Shown here one piece after another: positions 34,069 through 43,123 of a DNA stretch of 64,000 nt. Each line of letters begins with the position of its first letter. The stretch's first letter is position 1. This DNA comes from Desulfomonilaceae bacterium. GTDB taxonomy: Bacteria > Desulfobacterota > Desulfomonilia > Desulfomonilales > Desulfomonilaceae. The position numbers and the translations under genes were made by a program. Location of the stretch: NCBI GenBank assembly GCA_041662605.1, contig JBAZSD010000002.1, forward strand, positions 248,001-312,000. Direction: 5' to 3'. Under the pieces are notes generated by a model. The model had not been told where the DNA came from. It did not search any database and saw nothing but the letters and a program-made list of their open reading frames with translations.

Positions 34069-35181
34069 TTACCTCGAATACGGATCAACAGCGTCACGCA
34101 GGCCATCTCCAACAAAGTTGAATGAAAGCACGATGATTATCACGAAAAGGACTGGTATCAACAACCAGGGATACAGGGCCACTGTAGTGACATTCTGAGC
34201 CTCTTTAAGCAGCACCCCGAGACTGGTGATCGGGGGTCTGAGTCCGATCCCAAGGAAGGACAGCGCTGTTTCCGCCAGTATCATCCCGGGAATGGCCAGT
34301 GTCACGGAAACAATGATATGGCTCGTAAATGAAGGGAGCAGATGTTTGAAAATTATCCTGGCGTCTGAAGCCCCGATGAATTTGGCGGCCAAAACGAATT
34401 CTTCTTCTCTCAAAGCCATGAGTTTCCCTCGTACCATTCGGGCCAGGTCAGTCCAACCGACGAGCGAAAGTATAATGGTTATGGCGAAGTAGACTTTGAG
34501 AGCAGGCCAATGTGGCGGCATTGAGGCGGACAGCCCCATCCATAGAGGTATGCTTGGGAAACAGCGGATTACCTCTATAATTCTCTGTATTATTCCGTCC
34601 GACCAGCCCCCGAAGTATCCTGACACGCCTCCGAGGGTCACTCCCAGGAAAAGGCTGAACATAACGCCTATCATGCCTATTGACAGTGAAATCCTGGTTC
34701 CGTAAAGGCAACGAGAAAAGACATCTCTACCCATTCTGTCGGCGCCGAACAAAAATAGCGTCCCCGGGTGGTCTACCCCAAACAAATGTCTGTCCCACTC
34801 CCATTCACCCCAGAAATGGTAGGGGTCACCTTTCACCAAAAATTTTATCGGGAAGTGAGTGCCTGGAACATCTCTTACGTACGCCTGGTTCTTGACCATA
34901 TCCAGTTCGAGATACGATTGTCGCACAAACGGCCAACATAAGGAGCCGTTTTCCTCGAATAGATGAACTTTCGTCATGGGAGCGTAGATGGCTTCTAAAT
35001 GTCTTGTGTCCTTGTTATACGGCGCCAGAAACTCACAGAAAAATGCTGTGAAATACATGCCGCAGATCGAGACCAGTCCTATCATGGCAAGTGTGTGTTT
35101 CTTGTAACGCCACCAGATAAGTTGTCTTGCCGAAGCGTTGAGATACTTTTGCTGCCTCGCGCTTATAGGATCCTGTTTCAT
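34069..35181 (-). CDS. oppC: Oligopeptide-type ABC transporter permease, OppC-like
   Basis: The ATG at 35181 overlaps the oppB stop (ATGA) and is preferred to a start 14 codons upstream. The protein of about 370 residues has an N-terminal membrane helix (HTLAMIGLVSICGMYFTAFF), then an unusually long periplasmic insert of about 90 residues (DTRHLEAIYAPMTKVHLFEE to HLFGVDHPGTLFLFGADRMG). The permease domain follows with the EAA loop KLMALREEEFVLAAKFIGAS and FLGIGLRPP. It pairs with OppB. Confidence 0.92.
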   Translation of the reverse strand: MKQDPISARQQKYLNASARQLIWWRYKKHTLAMIGLVSICGMYFTAFFCEFLAPYNKDTRHLEAIYAPMTKVHLFEENGSLCWPFVRQSYLELDMVKNQAYVRDVPGTHFPIKFLVKGDPYHFWGEWEWDRHLFGVDHPGTLFLFGADRMGRDVFSRCLYGTRISLSIGMIGVMFSLFLGVTLGGVSGYFGGWSDGIIQRIIEVIRCFPSIPLWMGLSASMPPHWPALKVYFAITIILSLVGWTDLARMVRGKLMALREEEFVLAAKFIGASDARIIFKHLLPSFTSHIIVSVTLAIPGMILAETALSFLGIGLRPPITSLGVLLKEAQNVTTVALYPWLLIPVLFVIIIVLSFNFVGDGLRDAVDPYSR

Positions 35182-36176
35182 AGTCCCTCGCGCGCTCCGA
35201 ACCGTATTCTGGGATCCACCCATGCCAGGAGGATGTCCGAAATCAGCGTCCCCACGACCGTTAGACTGCTCAACATCATTATAAATGTCCCCGCCAACTG
35301 CATGTCCTGACTCATTAGAGCGCTCAAGAGAAGTGGGCCCGTGGTCGGCAAATTCAACACCACCGCTGTAATGGCGATGCCTGATACCAGTTCAGGAATT
35401 GTCCAGCCGATTGTGCTTACCAACGGGTTAATGGCGACCCGAACAGGGTATTTGAGAATCAGACGAATCTCTGAAAGACCCTTGGCGCGAGCCGTAACCA
35501 CATATGGTTTCCTTAACTCATCAAGGAGGTTTCCGCGAATTATCCTGATGAACTTGGCGGTATGCGCCAACCCGACTATGACTACCGGAACCCAGAGATG
35601 CTTCAACAAGTCCAGAAATTTTGCTACGCCCCATGGGGCCTCAGCGTAATCCGGAGAAAACAGTCCCCCTATGCTTAACCCCAGATAGGCGTAAGAAACC
35701 CACAGGAGAACGAGAGCCAATAGAAAATTGGGGGTCGCCAGCCCGATAAAACCAAAGACAGTAAGAGCGTAATCCAGCCACGAATATTGACGAACAGCGG
35801 AATAAATTCCTATTGGAACGGACACGGCCCAGGTAAACAAAAGTGTGCACGTAGATATGATTATTGTTAGACTGAGCCTTTCACCAATTAACTCAGAGAC
35901 TGGTTTGTTCCATTCGTAAGAGTGTCCAAAATCGCCGTGAATAAAGTTCCAGGCCCATTTGAAATATTGCATGTACATTGGCTGATCCAGGCCAAAGCGG
36001 GTTTTCAAAGACTCCAGTTCGGCCTGGTCCACAGTTTCGCCACTGGCGCTTAATTGCGACACATAGGTCGTAAGAAAATCGCCAGGGGGCAACTGGATTA
36101 TCACAAACGAAATTATTGATATTGCGATCAGGGTAGGAATCATCATAAGGATGCGCCGAATTATGTATGCAAACAC
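35178..36176 (-). CDS. oppB: Oligopeptide-type ABC transporter permease, OppB-like
   Basis: The 332-residue permease begins with a GTG behind AAAGGGG and reads MFAYIIRRILMMIPTLIAIS, the OppB/DppB start. Six membrane segments and the EAA loop (DELRKPYVVTARAKGLSEIR) are visible. RFGLDQPMYMQYFKW is the usual motif after the first helix. It couples to oppC by ATGA and follows the substrate-binding protein gene by about 70 bases. Confidence 0.92.
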   Translation of the reverse strand: MFAYIIRRILMMIPTLIAISIISFVIIQLPPGDFLTTYVSQLSASGETVDQAELESLKTRFGLDQPMYMQYFKWAWNFIHGDFGHSYEWNKPVSELIGERLSLTIIISTCTLLFTWAVSVPIGIYSAVRQYSWLDYALTVFGFIGLATPNFLLALVLLWVSYAYLGLSIGGLFSPDYAEAPWGVAKFLDLLKHLWVPVVIVGLAHTAKFIRIIRGNLLDELRKPYVVTARAKGLSEIRLILKYPVRVAINPLVSTIGWTIPELVSGIAITAVVLNLPTTGPLLLSALMSQDMQLAGTFIMMLSSLTVVGTLISDILLAWVDPRIRFGAREGL

Positions 36177-36245
36177 AATATTTCCCCTTTGTCATCTTTT
36201 CCCAACGTCTCAGCGCAAGCTCCAGAGGCTGTATCAATCATTACT

Positions 36246-38174
36246 TTATCGAGCGCCGGACTTCTTCAGTTCAAAGGAAAACTGTTCCGGATGAATCGGC
36301 CCCGGATTTGGATATATCCAGCTTTGCAGATCTCTCTTAGGCAAATTGAACATTCTTTTTGAAACCACATAATAATCCTGCGGATCCTGAACAAGACCGA
36401 TAACCCACAGATTTTTTTCGTCGGCTGCTATTATCTTTTCGAACAATTCTTTTTGCTTATCTTTAGAAACGGTCCTGAGAATTTCATCATATATGCCTGC
36501 AAGTTCTTTTATATCTTCAGGAGGGGCTTCACCCTTGGCTCCGTCACTTTGAAACCACTGGCCGTACAAGGGAGCGTTGAGACTTTCCGAACTGTATGGA
36601 AAGTACCATCTGGGGTCAAGCAGACATTCCAGTCCACCATCTCCAGGCCATAGAGCAATGTCGTGAACAGCGTTTTGTGTTCGCTGTCTGAATAATTCCA
36701 TGGTCTCAGCCTTGACTTCGGTGTCGATTCCAACCTGCTTGAGATTGGACGCTACTATTTCGGCGCTATCCACCCAGCCCGGCATTGTGGTGACAACGTC
36801 CAGGGAAATTTGCAGAGGTAGGCCGTCAGGTCGGGTTCGCTTTCCTGCTCTATTTTTCTTGAGTCCCATTTCATCCAATAGCTCGTTGGCCTTGTCAGGA
36901 TTAAAATCCAGATAAGCGTTCTCATAAGACACATTATAGAATTCTGACTCCTTCAAGGGCGCTGCTTGCCTCGGAATCCCCTTTCCCCTACAGACGATTT
37001 TATTGATTTCTGTTCGATTGACGGCGTGAGAAACCGCTATTCTGAATCTCCTGTCAGAAAAAACGCTTCTCATGACAGGGTCCTTATGATTAATATTCGG
37101 AGCCAACAAAATACCGACCGACGCTGACAGCGTCTTCGGGACAAGTCTGAAATTGCCGTTACCTACGCTGGCAAGCAACAGAACCGTGTTCTGCATGCTT
37201 CCGAGATGGCGTCCCTGCATGTCGATCTCACCCGCTATCGCTTTGAGCACGATCGTTTTGGCTTCAGCCACCAAATCGTTAGCTACCTTGTCTATGTATG
37301 GCAATTGATTCCCATCAGGATCCACTTTCCAGTAATATGGGTTTCTTTCCATCACAAACCTTTTGGCGGGAGCGGGAATTTTTGTGATCCACGCACACAG
37401 GGAAGGGTATTTCTTGCTTACGAACATTGCGTGCCTGAGGTTCGAGACATCGTGAAAAAGCTTGACCCAACTGCTTTCACGTCGTTCTTTTATCAATTGA
37501 TTAAGCTTCTCGGGGTCGGCGTATTTCTTGTGAAAGTTTCTCAGGTAGTGTTTCGGCTTGGTTACAAGCTCCATGGCGTACGGACAGGCCAGTTCCTGCA
37601 AAAAGACGCTGTACGGCTTAGGAAATTCTATACTGAAGGTATAGTCGTCTATTTTGGTGACTTTCGGAGCGCTTCCGTCGGGCGACAGCCATGTGGGAAT
37701 TGAGGACGTCAGTTCTTTGTTAAACAGAATGTCTTCAAAATAGAAGAGGATATCGTCGGCTGTGAAAGGTTCTCCATCGGACCATTTAACTCCCTTCACA
37801 AGATAAAATGTATAGAGTTTGCCCTGTTCGTCTACTTCCCACTTTTCGGCCAAATTCGGAGCGACTTTGAATTCAGGGTTCCACCTGACTAGCGGTTCAT
37901 ACAAAATTCTACGAACGCCGACCAGATCCGAAAGACCAGTGTAAGCGCGGCGCCATACTCCCCCGTAATGACCTATCCTATCAAAGGGACTCACCACTAC
38001 GGGTTCAGGAGGAAGTCGTTTCTCAATCGGCGGCAGAGTTCCGGTTTTTACTTCCTTCGAAAGACCGGGAGCCTCATTGAAAGCTCCTGCGCTTGAAACA
38101 AATACCCAGAAAAAACCGAATAAAATGAAGGGCAGTATTCCGGTCAAATTCTTTCGGAAAAACCACTCCGGCAT
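36246..38174 (-). CDS. oppA: ABC transporter substrate-binding protein, family 5
   Basis: The 642-residue protein starts behind GGAGG with a signal peptide (KNLTGILPFILFGFFWVFVS, cleavage near SAGA). The family 5 solute-binding signatures are present: YEPLVRWNPEFKVAPNLAEK, WSDGEPFTADDILFYFEDIL, FRIAVSHAVNRTEI and ARHDIALW-like ends (VHDIALWPGDGG). It is periplasmic and delivers solute to the OppBCDF machinery. The ligand may be a peptide, but the family also carries sugars and metals. Length is somewhat above the usual 520-600 residues. Confidence 0.9.
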   Translation of the reverse strand: MPEWFFRKNLTGILPFILFGFFWVFVSSAGAFNEAPGLSKEVKTGTLPPIEKRLPPEPVVVSPFDRIGHYGGVWRRAYTGLSDLVGVRRILYEPLVRWNPEFKVAPNLAEKWEVDEQGKLYTFYLVKGVKWSDGEPFTADDILFYFEDILFNKELTSSIPTWLSPDGSAPKVTKIDDYTFSIEFPKPYSVFLQELACPYAMELVTKPKHYLRNFHKKYADPEKLNQLIKERRESSWVKLFHDVSNLRHAMFVSKKYPSLCAWITKIPAPAKRFVMERNPYYWKVDPDGNQLPYIDKVANDLVAEAKTIVLKAIAGEIDMQGRHLGSMQNTVLLLASVGNGNFRLVPKTLSASVGILLAPNINHKDPVMRSVFSDRRFRIAVSHAVNRTEINKIVCRGKGIPRQAAPLKESEFYNVSYENAYLDFNPDKANELLDEMGLKKNRAGKRTRPDGLPLQISLDVVTTMPGWVDSAEIVASNLKQVGIDTEVKAETMELFRQRTQNAVHDIALWPGDGGLECLLDPRWYFPYSSESLNAPLYGQWFQSDGAKGEAPPEDIKELAGIYDEILRTVSKDKQKELFEKIIAADEKNLWVIGLVQDPQDYYVVSKRMFNLPKRDLQSWIYPNPGPIHPEQFSFELKKSGAR

Positions 38175-38228
38175 AAACCGTCCTCCTTATCTTCCAGGCT
38201 CAGAAAATATTACTGTGGCGCCTTATCC

Positions 38229-38711
38229 CTAGAAGGGAATGTCATCCTCCGGAGCGGAAGGATAATAACCTGATTTGTCATCTGTCTTCTGCTTTGCGCC
38301 TCCGCCGGACGTTGGGCCGGCGGATGAATGGCTTTTCCTGCCCGCGTCTTCGGATGTCCTGGAGGGTCCAGGAGCGTTACCTCCAAGCAAGATTATGTCA
38401 TTGGCCACAATTTCGACGGTGACTCGTTTTTTGCCGTCCTGGTCTTCCCATTCTCTGCTCTGTATGCGTCCCTCGACATATACCTGTTTGCCCTTGCTCA
38501 GGAATTCCCCACAGATTTCTCCGAGGCGTCCCCAAGCGACTATTCTATGCCACTCTGTTTTCTCCTGGTCGTTTCCTTCTTGATCTTTCCATCTTTGGGA
38601 AGTGGCGAGCGAAAAAGTCGCGACCGCTCTTCCCGCCCCGGTGTATCTAACCTCAGGGTCCTTACCAACATTTCCCAGAAGAAGAGCTTTGTTTAGAGAC
38701 CTCTGGGCCAT
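38229..38711 (-). CDS. ssb: Single-stranded DNA-binding protein
   Basis: SSB (160 residues) has the OB fold in residues 1-110 (NKALLLGNVGKDPEVRYTGA, TEWHRIVAWGRLGEICGEFL, KGKQVYVEGRIQSREWED) and a disordered glycine- and serine-rich linker. It ends DDIPF, the acidic tip that recruits repair proteins. A TTGACA at 38808-38813 on the minus strand is a possible -35 box. It lies 54 bases upstream of the substrate-binding protein gene, probably by chance and not as an operon partner. Confidence 0.97.
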   Translation of the reverse strand: MAQRSLNKALLLGNVGKDPEVRYTGAGRAVATFSLATSQRWKDQEGNDQEKTEWHRIVAWGRLGEICGEFLSKGKQVYVEGRIQSREWEDQDGKKRVTVEIVANDIILLGGNAPGPSRTSEDAGRKSHSSAGPTSGGGAKQKTDDKSGYYPSAPEDDIPF

Positions 38712-38847
38712 AATCGTCTCCTCCCTGTTTGTAATTAAAGGTACAGGAAAAAATTTGCCGAATGCTCTCCAGAAAGGTTATCCTCTATGAAATTAAGTAT
38801 ACTTGTCAAGTTTAAAGGCTTAATAAAGCTCCACAAGGAGGAGCGAA

Positions 38848-40194
38848 CTGACTATCAGGCGCCGAATCATTGATTTGCTGCGACAGGGACCTATAACGGC
38901 CAAGGACATTTCTCGGTTTTTGGGGATTCCGGAGAAAGAGGTGTATCTTCATCTACCTCATATCGAGAAATCATTGCATACCGGCCGAAGTGTGATAGGC
39001 GATCCGGCGCGCTGCCTGGACTGCGGATTCATTTTCAAGAAAAGAGACAGGCATACAACCCCGGGTCGATGCCCCGTGTGCCGTTCGGAAGCCATACAGC
39101 CTCCAGTATATTGTTATCCTGAAAAGCTTTCCAGGAAAAATCATCGCATACCTGAACCTGCAAACAAAAACTCAACTTCTACCCACCCCACTTCAGAAAG
39201 GCAGTTTAATATGTCCGGCGCCATTTTTAACAAGGAAGATAGCGACAACATTTGTGAATTCGAGGAGGATCATTTGATCCCCGAGCAGGAAAAGCGAATT
39301 CGAAACGTAATCGAGGCCATGGTGAGGTCATGCAGTGATGACAAGACAGTAGATCACGTGGGCGCCGCGCTAATCCCTTCCAAGGACGAGATCATTCGCA
39401 TCCTGGGAATTCTTCAGGATGTGCTGTTTCCGGGCTTTTTCGGAAGACAAGAGCTAAGCGCTTCGACTCTCGAATACCATCTCGGCTATGAATTGACGGA
39501 ACTTTATGAGGCTTTGTCCGCCCAATTATCCAGGAGCATCAGACACGAGTGTCGGAGGACTGACAGTCTTTGCGTAAAATGCATTCAGAAAGGGCGAGAA
39601 GAGGCTGTGCTGTTCATGGAAAAACTTCCAGACTTGAGATGGGCTCTATCTCTTGATGTAAAAGCTCATTTTGATGGAGATCCGGCCGCCAAGAGCCTTG
39701 ATGAAATTGTTTTTTCCTATCCAGGTTTGTACGCTATCTTTGTTTACAGGGTGGCTCATGAATTGTTTCTCAGAAATATCCCCCTGATGCCCAGAATCAT
39801 GACGGAACACGCTCACTCATTAACGGGTATAGATATTAATCCTGGAGCCACAATAGGGAAGGAATTCTTTATTGACCACGGTACCGGTGTAGTCATTGGA
39901 GAAACTACCTACATAGGAGACCGTGTCCGAATCTACCAGGGGGTAACCCTCGGCGCATTGTCCGTTCCCAGAGGTTCTGAGGGAGGAAACGCGTTAAGAG
40001 GTCGCAAACGGCACCCTACTATAGAAGATGATGTGACGATATACGCTCAGGCGACCATATTGGGAGGAGATACTGTAATTGGCGCTCGGTCTGTTATAGG
40101 CGGAAATGTCTGGCTTACGTCTTCCGCCCCTCCGGACACCACGGTCCTGATAGAGCCGCCCACTCATGTTTTTAAGGCTGACAGAGATAAATGA
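38848..40194 (+). CDS. cysE: Fusion of HTH/zinc-ribbon regulator with serine O-acetyltransferase
   Basis: An N-terminal winged-helix segment (RRRIIDLLRQGPITAKDISR, FLGIPEKEVYLHLPHI) and a zinc ribbon (CLDCGFIFKKRDRHTTPGRC, PVC) fill about residues 1-85. After a linker of about 35 residues comes a serine acetyltransferase of the EpsC/SrpH type: VIEAMVRSCS, LRWALSLDVKAHFDGDPAAK, then the hexapeptide region GATIGKEFFIDHGTGVVIGE and VTLGALS. It makes O-acetylserine for cysteine synthesis. The reading frame is continuous. No ATG, GTG or TTG lies between the in-frame TAA at 38824 and the TTG at 38875, whereas a CTG at 38848 sits six bases after AAGGAGGAG. An internal ATG at 39211 could start the enzyme alone. 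Confidence 0.8.
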   Translation: MTIRRRIIDLLRQGPITAKDISRFLGIPEKEVYLHLPHIEKSLHTGRSVIGDPARCLDCGFIFKKRDRHTTPGRCPVCRSEAIQPPVYCYPEKLSRKNHRIPEPANKNSTSTHPTSERQFNMSGAIFNKEDSDNICEFEEDHLIPEQEKRIRNVIEAMVRSCSDDKTVDHVGAALIPSKDEIIRILGILQDVLFPGFFGRQELSASTLEYHLGYELTELYEALSAQLSRSIRHECRRTDSLCVKCIQKGREEAVLFMEKLPDLRWALSLDVKAHFDGDPAAKSLDEIVFSYPGLYAIFVYRVAHELFLRNIPLMPRIMTEHAHSLTGIDINPGATIGKEFFIDHGTGVVIGETTYIGDRVRIYQGVTLGALSVPRGSEGGNALRGRKRHPTIEDDVTIYAQATILGGDTVIGARSVIGGNVWLTSSAPPDTTVLIEPPTHVFKADRDK

Positions 40195-40268
40195 GCGAGT
40201 CCTGCTTTTGCCTCAGAGGCATTAGTTAGAAAATGTTTTCGAGTATTGATGACCAATGATGTTTTTGT

Positions 40269-40295
40269 TAGAATGAATAAGCTAGAATGAATAAG
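40269..40295. repeat. Tandem 13-bp direct repeat upstream of ilvC
   Basis: TAGAATGAATAAG occurs twice, separated by one base, about 45-70 bases before the ilvC start in AT-rich DNA. It could be a regulator site or a slippage product. Confidence 0.5.
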
Positions 40296-40336
40296 TTAAG
40301 TTTGAATTAGATTATTTAGTATAATGGAGAAGAGCT

Positions 40337-41344
40337 TTGGCAAAAATTTATTATGATCAGGACGCGGATCCTTCTTTTTTACAGGGCAAAACAGTCGCCA
40401 TTATTGGCTATGGCAGCCAGGGACACGCGCATGCCCTCAATCTGTCCGATTCCGGCGTAAAAGTTATTGTTGGATTGCATAGATCGAGCCGTAGATGGGA
40501 TAAAGTCAATCAGGACGGTCTGGAAGTGATGGAAGTCGATAGGGCCACAAAACAGGCCGACATTATAATGATTCTAGTTCCTGACGAACTCCAGGCCGCT
40601 GTGTATCGGGAAAAAATCCAGCCGAATCTAGGCAAGGGGAAGGCTTTGGTTTTCGCTCACGGATTCAACATTCATTTTGGTCAGATAGAACCGCCGTCCG
40701 ATGTGGATGTTTTCATGGTGGCTCCTAAAGGGCCTGGGCACCTGGTCCGCAGAATGTATAAGACTGGTTTCGGCGTGCCGGCTTTGCTTGCGGTATATCA
40801 GGACGCCACCGGAGAATGTAGAGAAGTCGGCATGGCTTACGCCAGGGCGATTGGGGCCACAAGAGCGGGGCTGATAGAAACCAGTTTTGGTGAAGAAACC
40901 GAGACGGACTTGTTTGGAGAACAGGCTGTGTTGTGCGGTGGCGTTACAGCTCTGATTCAGGCGGGTTTTGAGACATTGACCCAGGCTGGCTATCAGCCTG
41001 AAATAGCGTATTTTGAATGTCTTCATGAATTAAAGCTAATAGTTGACTTGATTTATGAGGGCGGGATAGGGAGGATGCGTTATTCAGTTAGTAATACAGC
41101 CGAATATGGGGACTTGACAAGAGGCCCCAGAATTGTGACAGAGCAAACACGACAGGAAATGAAAAAGATTTTAGATGAGATCCGTTCAGGTGAATTCGCT
41201 AAAGAGTGGATTCTTGAGAATGCCGCCGGCAGACCCGTTTTTAGGGCCAAAGAAAAACTCGGAGAAGAACATCCGATTGAGAAAGTAGGCGGCGAATTAA
41301 GGTCAATGATGAGTTGGATCTCGTCGGGCCTGGAAGAAAAATGA
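40337..41344 (+). CDS. ilvC: Ketol-acid reductoisomerase (NADP+), class I
   Basis: IlvC (335 residues) isomerises and reduces acetolactate in valine, leucine and isoleucine synthesis. It starts at a TTG at 40337 after GGAG. The motifs AIIGYGSQGHAHALNLSDSG, FAHGFNIHFGQI, DVFMVAPKGPGHLVRRMY, ETETDLFGEQAVLCGGV and the C-terminal domain GGIGRMRYSVSNTAEYGDL are intact. The length is that of the short class I enzymes. It is separate from any other ilv gene here. Confidence 0.96.
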   Translation: MAKIYYDQDADPSFLQGKTVAIIGYGSQGHAHALNLSDSGVKVIVGLHRSSRRWDKVNQDGLEVMEVDRATKQADIIMILVPDELQAAVYREKIQPNLGKGKALVFAHGFNIHFGQIEPPSDVDVFMVAPKGPGHLVRRMYKTGFGVPALLAVYQDATGECREVGMAYARAIGATRAGLIETSFGEETETDLFGEQAVLCGGVTALIQAGFETLTQAGYQPEIAYFECLHELKLIVDLIYEGGIGRMRYSVSNTAEYGDLTRGPRIVTEQTRQEMKKILDEIRSGEFAKEWILENAAGRPVFRAKEKLGEEHPIEKVGGELRSMMSWISSGLEEK

Positions 41345-41385
41345 TCTAATATTGGCGCCTTTCGTGGGGTCCAATTATTTAGCGC

Positions 41386-41414
41386 GGGCAGGGACGGTAA
41401 GTTAGACCCTGCCC
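41386..41414 (+). terminator. Probable terminator downstream of ilvC
   Basis: GGGCAGGG and CCCTGCCC form an 8-bp GC stem with a 13-base loop, 42 bases after the ilvC stop. The T run is short (TTT), so efficiency is uncertain. Confidence 0.55.
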
Positions 41415-41641
41415 TTTCCGAACACAGGATTTTACAAAACCAAATTATAATAAGGCGCGTGTCGCATCTCTTTTTTTGAGTCAGGACTCGGCGCCGCGAT
41501 AAATCTTTTTTGTTTGATGATTCATGACCCTCGCAGAGGCGTAGTGAACTTTTTGTGACGCGTCTGATCGTGCGAATTTATGGAGGTTGAAGTGTTTCGA
41601 CGCAAGTACTAAAACTTTTTTCAGAAAGGCTCTTTCCAGTT

Positions 41642-42850
41642 ATGATCAAGAGTATTCGAATCAGGAATTTTAAAAACTTCAAGGAAGCCGAATTTGAAGT
41701 AAAGCCCCTGAACATATTTATTGGGCCGAACGGAACAGGGAAGTCAAATTTGGGCAATTTCCTGCTCATGTTGAGTTTTCTGTCTTCGGGTCCTTTCAGC
41801 AGCGCATTCGGTCCAGGTCCTTTTACCTTTCGGCAGACTTTGAGTCGAAAGCCGAGAGATACGGTAGACAATCAAGACATTGATCTCAACTTTGAGATAA
41901 CCTTGGAAGTAGAAGGAATAAATTACACCTATCGCCTGATTTTTTCCGAAATAAGAAGAAATGAGTATCTGATCAAGGAAGAAACACTTCAGGAAGTTCA
42001 AGGTGAAATACTCTTTACAATTAATGACGTGAAAGCTAGAGAATCGAAGATGGCCCAGATGAGGAAGGGGCATGCGTGGAACGACGCCGAAAAGAGAATC
42101 AGATCTGTAGCTCAATTCCTGTCAAAAATAAAAAGATATCGATTTGTTCCAGACCTAATCAAAAAACCCTCCCAGGTTCAGGATTCCTATCTTTTGGATC
42201 ATACCGGTGAAAATCTTGCAGCCGTGATTTATTATCTTGAAAAAAATTATCCGGAAAATTTCCATAAAACCATTCAGGAGGTCAAAAGAGCGGTTCCCGG
42301 GATCAAGAGAATTTTCACTCCACACCTCGGGGATCCTGGTCAGGTAGGCATAGGCGTTGAGGAAAAAAGCAAAACAGGCTATTTTGTTGGACCCCAGTTG
42401 TCAGACGGATTTCTTGTTTTTTTGGCGCTTTGCACTCTATTTCATTTGCCGGATCAACCGAGAATTTTTTTTATCGAAGAGCCGGAAACATTTCTCAATC
42501 CTAACCGTCTCAGAGCGCTCTATGGTTTGATGCATCGCTATGCGAACGATAATCCGAATAAACAAATACTTATGAGTTCCCATTCTCCCTATTTTGTGGA
42601 CTGGTCTGATAACGCGCCTGAAGAATTAACACTGATGCTTGAAAATGATGGTTGGGCTGAACTTCGTAATCTTGGAGGCGTGACGGACTTGAGATCCTTT
42701 CTCGAGGAAGACCCATGGGGCCGTGATTGGGTAGCAAAGTTTTTCAGGGCTGATTTCGCCGACGAGCCACTTCCTGAAATTGATCTCAAAAATGTGGAGA
42801 AACAGGAACAAGGAACTCGCGATTCTGGAATGGAAGGGATGGATCAGTAG
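41642..42850 (+). CDS. AAA-family ATPase (RecF/OLD-like), function unknown
   Basis: The 402-residue ATPase has Walker A GPNGTGKSNLGNF near residue 30, a central insertion with coiled and beta segments, and Walker B IFFIEEPETFLNPNRL near residue 280 with MSSHSPYFVDW after it. This is the SMC-like arrangement of AAA_15/AAA_21 proteins. No TOPRIM or nuclease domain is fused, and no partner nuclease gene follows. Such stand-alone ATPases occur in DNA repair and in phage-defence systems, but neither is supported here. The ribosome-binding site is weak. Codon use and position outside any operon fit an accessory gene. Confidence 0.75.
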   Translation: MIKSIRIRNFKNFKEAEFEVKPLNIFIGPNGTGKSNLGNFLLMLSFLSSGPFSSAFGPGPFTFRQTLSRKPRDTVDNQDIDLNFEITLEVEGINYTYRLIFSEIRRNEYLIKEETLQEVQGEILFTINDVKARESKMAQMRKGHAWNDAEKRIRSVAQFLSKIKRYRFVPDLIKKPSQVQDSYLLDHTGENLAAVIYYLEKNYPENFHKTIQEVKRAVPGIKRIFTPHLGDPGQVGIGVEEKSKTGYFVGPQLSDGFLVFLALCTLFHLPDQPRIFFIEEPETFLNPNRLRALYGLMHRYANDNPNKQILMSSHSPYFVDWSDNAPEELTLMLENDGWAELRNLGGVTDLRSFLEEDPWGRDWVAKFFRADFADEPLPEIDLKNVEKQEQGTRDSGMEGMDQ

Positions 42851-43009
42851 CAGATGGCCTCACTAAAAGCTTTGAAGAGCTAAGTGAAGGGCTTTGCTTC
42901 GACGATCCGAGCATTTGACCTGATTCAATTCCAGATTCTGATAGACAACGCAGTGTGGGACATTTCGGGAGAATCTCACGTAAACTTCGACTCCGGAAAA
43001 TTGTACATT

Positions 43010-43039
43010 TTGACACGAAACATCTAGCAGAATTATAAA
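43010..43039 (+). promoter_or_regulatory. Sigma70-type promoter of the tmcC/dsrM-like operon
   Basis: TTGACA (43010-43015) and TATAAA (43034-43039) are separated by 18 bases, giving a leader of about 75 bases before the ATG at 43124. No terminator is seen between the ATPase gene and this promoter. Confidence 0.65.
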
Positions 43040-43123
43040 GAACATGTTAATCAATAAGTTCGATATCTTTCTAAACCGACACCCGGCAAAGATTAAATCA
43101 TAATCATAAAAAGGAGCGCTGAG

